Made by a program: the position numbers and the translations under genes. From the NCBI RefSeq assembly GCF_012328925.1, contig NZ_JAAXLS010000033.1:1-64000 (forward strand): a DNA stretch of 64,000 bases, given 5' to 3'. Of this stretch, positions 49,116 through 56,646 are shown piece after piece; position 1 is the first letter of the stretch; every line of letters starts with the position of its first letter. Below the pieces are notes generated by a model. The model did no database searches. It was given only the letters and a program-made list of their open reading frames with translations, and was not told the origin of the DNA. This DNA is from Amycolatopsis acididurans. GTDB lineage: Bacteria; Actinomycetota; Actinomycetes; Mycobacteriales; Pseudonocardiaceae.

Positions 49116-50084
49116 ATGAGCCCTTCCTCGCCGCTAGACCTGTTGCGTGACGCGCGCGATGTCACCCTGCTCGCGCACGTCCGTCCCGACGCCGACGCAT
49201 TGGGCAGCGCACTCGCGCTCGGCCGCGCCCTGCACCAGCGCGGCGCGACCGTGCGGGTGTCGTTCGCGATTCCCGACGAGATCCCGGAAAGCCTGCGCGG
49301 CCTGGACGCGGGCAACCTGGTCGTGCCCGCCGACCAGGTTCCCGAGCGGGCCGGGCTGGTGATCTGCCTCGACACACCGGCCCCGGCGCGGCTCGGTGCG
49401 CTCGCCGCCAGGCTGGACGGCGCGGACGCGGTGCTGGTGATCGACCACCACGCCTCCAACACCCGCTACGGCACGCACAACCTCGTCGACGACACGGCCG
49501 AGGCGACCGCGGTGCTGGTGCTGCGCGTGCTGGACGAGCTGGGTGCCCCGCTGGACGAGCCCATCGCGCGGTGTCTCTACGCCGGGCTGGTCACCGACAC
49601 CAGCGGTTTCCGCCGGGCGCGGCCGTCGACGCACCAGGCGGCGGCGCGGCTGCTGGAAGCCGGGGTCGATCCGGACAAACTGGCCCGCGAGGTCATGGAC
49701 GACCGCCCGTTCGCGTGGCTGCCGATGCTCGCGCAGGTGCTGGGCACCGCGCGGCTCGAACCGGACGAGGCGCAGGGCTTCGGGCTCGTGCACGCCGTGG
49801 TGACCCTCGAGGCCGCCGCCGACGTGCGGCTGGAGGAGGTGGAGGGCGTGGTCGATGTCATCAGGACCACTCGCGAGGCCGAGGTCGCCGCCGTGCTCAA
49901 GCAGCAGGGACCGCGGGAGTGGACGGTGTCGCTGCGGGCCGTCGGCAAGATCGACGTCTCGGTCGCGGCCCGCAGCCTCGGCGGCGGCGGACACCGCCTG
50001 GCCGCAGGCTGCACGGTCACCGGCACCGCCGAGGAAGGCCTGGCCGCGGTGCGCGCGGCCCTGCGCGAGGCGCCGCTGCTGTAG
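49116..50084 (+). CDS. nrnA: DHH-family nanoRNase/pAp phosphatase
   Basis: A 322-residue DHH/DHHA1 phosphoesterase. LLAHVRPDADALGSALALG contains the D-x-D, VLVIDHHASN is the DHH motif, and the DHHA1 domain ends with RSLGGGGHRLAAG. NrnA degrades short oligoribonucleotides and 3'-phosphoadenosine 5'-phosphate. The latter would also clear pAp made by the sulfotransferase at 30305, though the genes are not linked. It lies after rbfA as in many actinobacteria. ATG 49116 is chosen over TTG 49107. Confidence 0.88.
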   Translation: MSPSSPLDLLRDARDVTLLAHVRPDADALGSALALGRALHQRGATVRVSFAIPDEIPESLRGLDAGNLVVPADQVPERAGLVICLDTPAPARLGALAARLDGADAVLVIDHHASNTRYGTHNLVDDTAEATAVLVLRVLDELGAPLDEPIARCLYAGLVTDTSGFRRARPSTHQAAARLLEAGVDPDKLAREVMDDRPFAWLPMLAQVLGTARLEPDEAQGFGLVHAVVTLEAAADVRLEEVEGVVDVIRTTREAEVAAVLKQQGPREWTVSLRAVGKIDVSVAARSLGGGGHRLAAGCTVTGTAEEGLAAVRAALREAPLL

Positions 50085-50198
50085 GGACATTGGCGGCACC
50101 GGCGCCGGACGTTGTTCGGCTGGGGATCGGGGTGGGGGAGGTCTGCTGTTTGCTCGGCTTCGCCGTCGGGTCCCTCCCCGGGCCGATAGCCTGCTGAG

Positions 50199-51509
50199 GT
50201 GCAGATCGTCTCCGACCGGGTGCCCGCCAAGAGGGTGTTCGGGCTGGCGGTGCCCGCGCTGGGGGTGCTCGCGGCCGAACCGCTGTACGTGCTCGTCGAC
50301 ACCGCCGTGGTCGGGCATCTCGGCGCGTTGCCGCTGGCGGGGCTCGCGCTGGGCGGGGTGGTGCTGTCGCAGATCTCCACCCAGCTGACGTTCCTGTCCT
50401 ACGGCACGACGTCCCGCACGGCCCGCCTGCACGGTGCCGGGCGCCGCGACGAGGCGGTGAGCGAGGGCGTGCAGGCGACGTGGCTCGCGCTGGCCGTCGG
50501 GTTCGTCATCCTCGTCGCGGGACAGCTGCTCGCCGGGCCCATCGCGCGGGCGCTGTCCGGCAGCGACGACATCGCGGCGGCGGCCGTGTCCTGGTTGCGG
50601 ATCGCGTTGTTCGGGGCGCCGCTGATCCTCGTCACGATGGCGGGCAACGGCTGGATGCGCGGCGTGCAGGACGCGGTCCGCCCACTGCGTTATGTCCTGC
50701 TGGGCAACGGAATCTCGGCGGTGGCGTGCCCGGTGCTGGTGTACGGGGCCGGCTGGGGGCTGGAAGGCTCGGCGGCCGCGAACGTCGTCGCGCAGGTCGT
50801 GTCGGCGAGTCTGTTCCTCAGGGCGCTGGTCGCCGAGAAGGTGCCGTTGCGGCCCCGGCCCCCGGTGATGCGCGCCCAGCTCGGCCTCGGCCGTGACCTG
50901 GTGTTGCGCAGCCTCGCGTTCCAGGCGTGCTTCGTCTCCGCGGCCGCCGTCGCCGCCCGCACGTCGACCACGGCGGTCGGTGCGCACCAGATCGTGCTGC
51001 AGCTGTGGACGTTCCTGTCGCTGGTGCTCGACTCGGTCGCGATCGCGGCGCAGTCGCTCGTCGGCGCGGCACTGGGCGCGGGGGAGCGGCGGCAGGCTCG
51101 CGGGGTGGCCGCGCAGATCACCGGCTACGGGCTGATCTTCGGCTGCGTGCTGTGCGTGGTGTTCGCCGCCGTGTCGCAGGTGCTGCCCCACGCGTTCACC
51201 TCCGACCCGGGCGTGCTCGGCGAGGTACCGCACGCCTGGTGGTTCTTCGTCGCACTGCAACCGGTCGCCGGAGTCGTGTTCGCACTCGACGGGGTGCTGC
51301 TCGGCGCCGGTGACGCGGCCTTCCTGCGCACCGCGACGCTGGCCTGCGCGGCGATCGGGTTCCTGCCGCTGATCTGGATCTCGCTCGCGCTGGGCTGGGG
51401 CCTGGCCGGGATCTGGACGGGGCTGTCGCTGTTCATGCTGCTGCGCCTGGTCGCGGTGGTGGCGCGCTGGCGCTCGGGCGCGTGGGCCGTGGTCGGCGCT
51501 GTCCGCTGA
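50199..51509 (+). CDS. MATE-family efflux transporter (DinF-like)
   Basis: A 436-residue protein with twelve predicted helices and the MATE opening LAVPALGVLAAEPLYVLVDTAVVGHLGALPLAGLALG. The second repeat begins near DLVLRSLAFQACFVSAAA. It likely exports cationic or organic compounds by H+ or Na+ antiport. The DinF subgroup occurs at this place (rbfA-nrnA-dinF-truB) in actinobacteria. The GTG at 50199 has GAGG only two bases upstream, so the start is moderately sure. Confidence 0.88.
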   Translation: MQIVSDRVPAKRVFGLAVPALGVLAAEPLYVLVDTAVVGHLGALPLAGLALGGVVLSQISTQLTFLSYGTTSRTARLHGAGRRDEAVSEGVQATWLALAVGFVILVAGQLLAGPIARALSGSDDIAAAAVSWLRIALFGAPLILVTMAGNGWMRGVQDAVRPLRYVLLGNGISAVACPVLVYGAGWGLEGSAAANVVAQVVSASLFLRALVAEKVPLRPRPPVMRAQLGLGRDLVLRSLAFQACFVSAAAVAARTSTTAVGAHQIVLQLWTFLSLVLDSVAIAAQSLVGAALGAGERRQARGVAAQITGYGLIFGCVLCVVFAAVSQVLPHAFTSDPGVLGEVPHAWWFFVALQPVAGVVFALDGVLLGAGDAAFLRTATLACAAIGFLPLIWISLALGWGLAGIWTGLSLFMLLRLVAVVARWRSGAWAVVGAVR

Positions 51510-51638
51510 CGTGTGGGCAAGAGCACGGCGATCATCGGTAAGTTTTCTCGTTACGTTGACGATACAAATACCGGGGGCGGCGATGGTGGCGTTCCCGTGT
51601 GCCCTGATCCGCCCACCTGTCTCAAGGAGGCTTCCTTC

Positions 51639-52979
51639 GTGCCGCCCGCGCAGGCACCCATGATCGCGAAAGCCAGTCGCCGGTCGTGGTTCATCTGGTC
51701 CGCAGCCGTCATCGTCTACCTACTCTCCGTCTTCCACCGCGCCTCGTTCGGAGTGGCCGGGCTGGAAGCCGCCAGCCGGTTCGGCATCGGTGCCGCCGCA
51801 CTGTCCACCTTCACCGTCCTGCAGGTCGGCGTGTACGCCGCGATGCAGATTCCCACCGGCGTGCTCGTGGACCGCTTCGGTCCGCGCCGGGTCCTGATCA
51901 CCGCCCTGGTGTTCCTCGGCACCGGCCAGATGCTGCTCGCGGTGGCGCAGTCCTATCCGCTCGGCCTCGTCGCCCGCGGTGTGCTCGGCTTCGGTGACGC
52001 GCTCACCTTCGTCAGCGTCCTGCGCCTGATCGCCGCGCACTTCCCGGGCCGCCAGTACGCCCTGGTCATGTCGTTCACCTCGGCGATCGGCTTCCTCGGC
52101 AACCTCGCCGCGACCGTTCCGCTCGCCCTGCTGCTGCGGGGACCGGGCTGGACGCCGACGTTCCTCGTGGCCGGCCTGATGACCACGGTCTACGTGACCG
52201 TGGTCGCCGCCCGCGTCAAGGACACGCCCGCCGGCCCCGCCCCGAAGGCCCCGGCGGTGCGCAAGCGCGAACTGCTCACGCAGATCGCCTCCGCCTGGCG
52301 CGTGCCCGGCACCCGCCTGGGCTTCTGGGTGCACTTCACGACGATGTTCGCGCCCAACGTGCTGACCCTGCTGTGGGGTGTGCCGTTCCTGGTGCAGGGA
52401 CAGGGCATCGCGGCCGAGACGGCGAGCGCGCTGCTGACGGTGTTCGTGTTCGGGTCGATGGCGGGTGGCCCGCTGGTGGGTAGCCTGATCTCGCGGCACC
52501 CCGGCTGGCGGATGCCGATGGTCGGCGGATACCTCGGTGGCGCGGCGGCCGTGTGGGCGGTGCTGCTGGGCTGGCCCGGCCACATCCCGCTGGCGGTGCT
52601 GATCCCGGCCTTCGCCTTCCTCTCGATGGGCGGCCCGGCGTCGATGATCGGGTTCGCGCTTGCCCGCGACTACAACCCGCTGCAGCGGGTCGGCACGGCG
52701 ACGGGGGTGGTCAACTGCGGTGGCTTCGTCGCCACGACGATCACCGCGCTCGCGGTGGGCGTGCTGCTGCAGGTGAGCGGCGGCGACTTCCGGCTCGCGC
52801 TGCTGTCCGTGGTGGGCGTGCTGGCGCTGGGCACGTTCCGGATGCTGGTGTGGTGGCGCCGCGCGCGCGTGGCGCTGTTCGTGGCACAGGCCCGCGGCGA
52901 GCAGATCCCGGTGCAGGTGCGGCGGCGCCCGTGGGACGCGCCGATGCCCGAACCCGCGCGGATTCCCGCGGCCGCCTAG
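51639..52979 (+). CDS. MFS transporter
   Basis: A 446-residue MFS protein with helices from WSAAVIVYLLSVFHRASFGVAG on; loop 2-3 is GVLVDRFGPRR, an unusual P in the G-x-x-x-D-R-x-G-R-R motif. Mid-loop KAPAVRKRELLTQI separates the halves. GTG 51639 lies 8 bases after AAGGAGG, which decides the start over 51513. It is followed by a hairpin and then truB. The substrate is unknown; GlpT/OPA-like anion permeases share the RFGPRR pattern. Confidence 0.83.
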   Translation: MPPAQAPMIAKASRRSWFIWSAAVIVYLLSVFHRASFGVAGLEAASRFGIGAAALSTFTVLQVGVYAAMQIPTGVLVDRFGPRRVLITALVFLGTGQMLLAVAQSYPLGLVARGVLGFGDALTFVSVLRLIAAHFPGRQYALVMSFTSAIGFLGNLAATVPLALLLRGPGWTPTFLVAGLMTTVYVTVVAARVKDTPAGPAPKAPAVRKRELLTQIASAWRVPGTRLGFWVHFTTMFAPNVLTLLWGVPFLVQGQGIAAETASALLTVFVFGSMAGGPLVGSLISRHPGWRMPMVGGYLGGAAAVWAVLLGWPGHIPLAVLIPAFAFLSMGGPASMIGFALARDYNPLQRVGTATGVVNCGGFVATTITALAVGVLLQVSGGDFRLALLSVVGVLALGTFRMLVWWRRARVALFVAQARGEQIPVQVRRRPWDAPMPEPARIPAAA

Positions 52980-52988
52980 TGAAGTTCC

Positions 52989-53023
52989 CGCGGGCGTGGT
53001 CGCTTCACCGGGCCACGCCCGCG
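52989..53023 (+). terminator. Terminator between MFS gene and truB
   Basis: CGCGGGCGTGG (52989-52999) and CCACGCCCGCG (53013-53023) form a perfect 11-bp stem with a 13-base loop. truB starts 19 bases later. Confidence 0.72.
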
Positions 53024-53041
53024 TCCGTCTAGAGTGCCCGG

Positions 53042-53938
53042 GTGCAGAAAACGTCACCACCGCCCGGACTTCTCGTCGTCGACAAGCCGCCGGGGATGAC
53101 CTCGCACGACGTGGTCGCCCGGGTGCGCCGCATCATGGGCACCCGTAAGGTCGGCCACGCCGGCACGCTCGATCCGATGGCGACGGGTGTGCTCGTGCTC
53201 GGCATCGAGCGTGCGACGAAACTGCTCGGGCATCTCGCGCTGGACCGCAAGACCTACCTGGCGACGCTGTGCCTCGGCGCGAGCACGAGCACCGACGACG
53301 TCGAGGGCGAGCCGCTGTCCACCGCGGACCCGGCCGCCGTCGCCGCGGTGTCCGACGAGGACATCGCGGGCGGGATCGCGGCGCTCACCGGGGAAATCGA
53401 CCAGGTGCCCAGCGCCGTCAGCGCGGTCAAGGTGGCGGGCAAGCGGGCCTACGCGCGGGTGCGCGCCGGCGAGGACGTGGCGCTGCCGCCGCGCAAGGTG
53501 AGCGTGTACCGGTTCGACCTGCTGGCCACCCGGCGCGAAAAGGACCGCATCGAACTCGACGCGGTGATCGAGTGTTCCTCGGGCACGTATGTCCGTGCGC
53601 TGGCACGGGATCTCGGCGCCGCGACCGGTATCGGCGGGCATCTCGCGGCGCTGCGGCGCACCACCGTGGGCCCGTTCACGCTCGCCGTCGCGCGCACGCT
53701 GGAGCAGCTGGAGGACAAGCCGGAGCTCTCGCACGACCTGAGCTCCGCCGTGGCCAAGGCGTTTCCCCGCTACGACGTGGACGCCGCGACCGCCAAGGCC
53801 GTCCAATATGGACAACAGGTCCGGGCGTCGGGCATCGAGGGCACGTTCGGCGTGTTCGATCCGGACGGGCGGGTGATCGCGCTCGCGGTCGACGCCGGCG
53901 GCGTGGCCCGTTCGGTCGTCGTGCTGGATCCGGCATAA
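53042..53938 (+). CDS. truB: tRNA pseudouridine-55 synthase
   Basis: A 298-residue TruB with LLVVDKPPGMTSHDVV, GTLDPMATGVL (catalytic aspartate) and TYLATLCLG, and a C-terminal actinobacterial extension. It converts U55 to pseudouridine in the T-loop of tRNAs. GTG 53042 follows the terminator hairpin directly. It is followed by ribF after ten bases. Confidence 0.94.
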   Translation: MQKTSPPPGLLVVDKPPGMTSHDVVARVRRIMGTRKVGHAGTLDPMATGVLVLGIERATKLLGHLALDRKTYLATLCLGASTSTDDVEGEPLSTADPAAVAAVSDEDIAGGIAALTGEIDQVPSAVSAVKVAGKRAYARVRAGEDVALPPRKVSVYRFDLLATRREKDRIELDAVIECSSGTYVRALARDLGAATGIGGHLAALRRTTVGPFTLAVARTLEQLEDKPELSHDLSSAVAKAFPRYDVDAATAKAVQYGQQVRASGIEGTFGVFDPDGRVIALAVDAGGVARSVVVLDPA

Positions 53939-53948
53939 GGTGGGGCAC

Positions 53949-54911
53949 GTGCAGAGGTGGCGTGGTCTGGAAGATCTCCCGAGCGGGTGGGGCCGGTGCG
54001 TGGTCACCATCGGCGTGTTCGACGGCGTGCATCGCGGGCATCAGGCGCTGATCGCGAAGACCGCGGAGATCGCCAAGCAGCGGAACCTGCCCAGCGTGAT
54101 GCTGACCTTCGACCCGCACCCCTCCGAGGTCATCCGGCCGGGCAGTCACCCCGCGCAGCTGACCACGTTGCGCCGCAAGGCCGAGCTGGTCGAGGAGCTG
54201 GGCATCGACGTGTTCGCGGTGCTGCCGTTCACCCCGGAGCTGATGCGGCTGACGGCACACGAGTTCGTGCACGAGATCCTTATCGACCGGCTGCACGCGG
54301 CCGCCGTCGTGGTGGGCCAGAACTTCACCTTCGGCGCGCATGCGGCCGGTGACGTGGCGCTGCTGCAGGACCTGGGGCGCCGCTTCGGGTTCGTCACCTA
54401 CGGCGCGGAACTTCAGGGTCACGGCGAGAGCGGCGCCGACAACGCCGAGTTCACCTTCTCCTCCACCTACGTGCGTTCCTGCATCGACGCCGGCGACATG
54501 AGCGCGGCGGCCGAGGCGCTGGGCAGGCCGCACCGCCTGGAGGGCATCGTCGTGCGCGGCGACGGCCGCGGCCACGACCTGGGCTATCCGACGGCGAACC
54601 TGTCCACCACGCGGTACGCGGCGGTGCCGGCCGACGGGGTGTACGCGTGCTGGTTCGTCAAGGCCTCCGATCCGCACAAACGGCTGCCCTCGGCGGTCTC
54701 GGTCGGCACCAACCCGACGTTCTCCGGGCGCGAGCGCACCGTCGAGGCGTTCGTGCTCGATGTGGACGAGGACTTCTACGGCCAGCACGTCGCGCTCGAT
54801 TTCGTGAGCAAGCTGCGTGACCAGATCCGGTTCTCCTCGCCGGGCGAACTGGTCGAGCAGATCGACGACGATGTGGCCAGGACCAGGGAAATCCTCGGCG
54901 TCGTCCGCTGA
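53949..54911 (+). CDS. ribF: Riboflavin kinase/FAD synthetase
   Basis: A 320-residue bifunctional enzyme. The N-terminal FAD synthetase half has VVTIGVFDGVHRGHQ (the G-x-F-D-G-x-H nucleotidyl-transfer motif) and FSSTYVRS; the C-terminal flavokinase half has GRGHDLGYPTANL and VGTNPTFSGRERTVEAFVLD. It turns riboflavin into FMN and FAD. GTG 53949 (VQRWRGL) is preferred over GTG 53940 by homology in my memory. The truB-ribF pair is standard. Confidence 0.94.
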   Translation: MQRWRGLEDLPSGWGRCVVTIGVFDGVHRGHQALIAKTAEIAKQRNLPSVMLTFDPHPSEVIRPGSHPAQLTTLRRKAELVEELGIDVFAVLPFTPELMRLTAHEFVHEILIDRLHAAAVVVGQNFTFGAHAAGDVALLQDLGRRFGFVTYGAELQGHGESGADNAEFTFSSTYVRSCIDAGDMSAAAEALGRPHRLEGIVVRGDGRGHDLGYPTANLSTTRYAAVPADGVYACWFVKASDPHKRLPSAVSVGTNPTFSGRERTVEAFVLDVDEDFYGQHVALDFVSKLRDQIRFSSPGELVEQIDDDVARTREILGVVR

Positions 54912-55037
54912 ACGAGTGCGATTGCGAATCACTGGGTGAATCGAACCCGTTCGTCCGGTCCCGCCTGGCAAGATGGCAGAGCACCCGCAGTGGCGGGGCC
55001 TGACCGGGGAGTGAAGGACAGGGGAGAGCGGACAGAC

Positions 55038-55514
55038 GTGGAGGACCACAAGATCGTCCAGCGCAACATCGCGTTGCAGCGCGAGTGGTACGGCGAGCCC
55101 CTGGGGGACAGGGTGCGCCGGCTCGTGGTCGCGTTCGACGTGTCGCAGGCCTACCTCGCCGAGGTCCTCGGCATCAGCGCCCCCATGCTCAGCCAGGTGA
55201 TGAGCGGCCGCCGGGCCAAGATCGGCAACCCGGTCGTGCTGGCCAGGATGATCATGCTGGAACGCAAGTGCCTGATCCCGGAGGTCGCGGCCGGGCACAA
55301 GGACGCGATGATGGCCGCGCTCGAGGACGTCAAGGACGCGCGGCCGACGGTGGGCCGGGACAACATCCCGGTCGCCGACGACCGGGTCGCGATGGCCGCG
55401 TTGCGGGAGCTGGCCGAGGACGAGGACCTGATCGAGGCGGCGAAACGGCTCGACGAGGACTTTCCCGCGATCGCCGATCTGCTGCGCAGGGCGGGCACGC
55501 TGGAGGCCCGCTGA
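55038..55514 (+). CDS. XRE-like helix-turn-helix DNA-binding protein
   Basis: A 158-residue protein with HTH around FDVSQAYLAEVLGISAPMLSQVMSGRRAKIGNP (about residues 35-68), key residues the L-A-E-V-L-G and S-x-M-L-S-Q turn. An acidic helical C-terminus follows (AEDEDLIEAAKRLDEDFPAIADLL). Proteins like this occur downstream of ribF in actinobacteria; targets are unknown. The GTG at 55038 behind GGGGAGAG is chosen, because the earlier part of the frame lacks protein-like composition. Confidence 0.75.
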   Translation: MEDHKIVQRNIALQREWYGEPLGDRVRRLVVAFDVSQAYLAEVLGISAPMLSQVMSGRRAKIGNPVVLARMIMLERKCLIPEVAAGHKDAMMAALEDVKDARPTVGRDNIPVADDRVAMAALRELAEDEDLIEAAKRLDEDFPAIADLLRRAGTLEAR

Positions 55515-55516
55515 AC

Positions 55517-56035
55517 ATGCGGCTGTTCTCCGCCGTCCTGCCGCCCCCGGCCGTGGCCGAGTCCGGGTGGCGGGCGCTGGCGGGAGTGCGCGCCGACGTG
55601 CCGGGCCCGCGCTGGGTCAGGCCGCAGCAGTGGCACGTCACGCTGGAGTTCTACGGCGAGGCCGACGCGGCGGAACGATCCCGGTGGCTGGGCACGGAGC
55701 TGGCCGGACGACCGGCGCCGGTGCTGCGGCTGGAAGGAGCGGGCACGTTCGCCCGGATTCTGTATCTCGGCGTGTACGGCGCGGGGCTCACCGAACTGGC
55801 CACCGCCGCGGGCGCGGGACGGGACCGGCCGTATCTGCCGCACGTCACCGTGGCCCGCACCCGTGGCGACGTTCCGCCCGAGCTGCCCGCGCGGCTGGCC
55901 GGATACGTCAGCGAGACCTGGACCGCCACCGAGGCGGTGCTGATGCGCAGCGAGCCCGGCGAGGGCGGTACACGCTATTCGGTGATCGACAGGTTCCCCC
56001 TCGCGTCCCGTCCGGCCGGTGAAAGTCCTGCCTGA
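55517..56035 (+). CDS. thpR: RNA 2',3'-cyclic phosphodiesterase (2'-5' RNA ligase-like)
   Basis: A 172-residue 2H phosphoesterase with the two histidine-threonine motifs WHVTLEFYG (HVT) and LPHVTVARTRG (HVT), in the LigT arrangement starting MRLFSAVLPP. It opens 2',3'-cyclic phosphates on RNA fragments. It starts three bases after the HTH gene stop (TGAACATG), so the two are probably co-transcribed. Confidence 0.88.
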   Translation: MRLFSAVLPPPAVAESGWRALAGVRADVPGPRWVRPQQWHVTLEFYGEADAAERSRWLGTELAGRPAPVLRLEGAGTFARILYLGVYGAGLTELATAAGAGRDRPYLPHVTVARTRGDVPPELPARLAGYVSETWTATEAVLMRSEPGEGGTRYSVIDRFPLASRPAGESPA

Positions 56036-56143
56036 TACCCTGGACAACTGGGTCCGGCTGCAGTCCGTGGCGGCCGTGACCGGCTCACCCGGCACGGCAG
56101 CGTGTCCGGGCCGCACGGCACGAAAGTACAAGGAGAAACAAGC

Positions 56144-56413
56144 GTGGCGCTGTCCACCGAACAGAAGAAGTCGGTCCTGGCCGAGTACAGCTTGCACGAC
56201 TCGGACACCGGATCGCCCGAGGCCCAGGTGGCCCTGCTGACCAAGCGGATCATCGGCCTCACCGAGCACCTCAAGGAGCACAAGCACGACCACCACTCGC
56301 GTCGTGGCCTGCTGCTGCTGGTCGGCCGCCGTCGCCGGCTGCTCGACTACGTGAAGAAGGTGGACATCGAACGGTACCGGTCGCTGATCCAGCGACTCGG
56401 CCTCCGCCGATGA
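56144..56413 (+). CDS. rpsO: 30S ribosomal protein S15
   Basis: An 89-residue S15: KKSVLAEYSLHDSDTGSPEAQVALLTKRI, then LTEHLKEHKHDHHSRRGLLLLVGRRRRLLDYV, containing the conserved H-x-x-D-x-H-S-R-R-G-L. It binds 16S rRNA helices 20-22. GTG 56144 with AAGGAG upstream gives VALSTEQK. The rpsO-pnp order is conserved in bacteria. Confidence 0.96.
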   Translation: MALSTEQKKSVLAEYSLHDSDTGSPEAQVALLTKRIIGLTEHLKEHKHDHHSRRGLLLLVGRRRRLLDYVKKVDIERYRSLIQRLGLRR

Positions 56414-56419
56414 CCTGAC

Positions 56420-56457
56420 ACCGAGGGGGAGTGGCCACCCGGCTGCTCCCCCTCGGT
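56420..56457 (+). terminator. Hairpin between rpsO and pnp
   Basis: ACCGAGGGGGAG (56420-56431) and CTCCCCCTCGGT (56446-56457) form a perfect 12-bp stem with a 14-base loop. The following 189 bases up to pnp form a long leader that may carry pnp control by RNA processing, as known in other bacteria. Confidence 0.8.
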
Positions 56458-56646
56458 CCATAAGTACACAGAGCACGAAAGAGGAATGGCGAACACGCCA
56501 GGGGATTAGTCCGCCGGTCCTCGGTAGTGGCTTCCGGGAGAACGCTCCCGTGAGCTTCGATCGAAGACCGGCCTCGTTCCTCGGGTGTCGCCCCGCAACG
56601 GCGGGACGAATGTGTCGCCACAAGGCAAACGAGGAGAACCATACAT

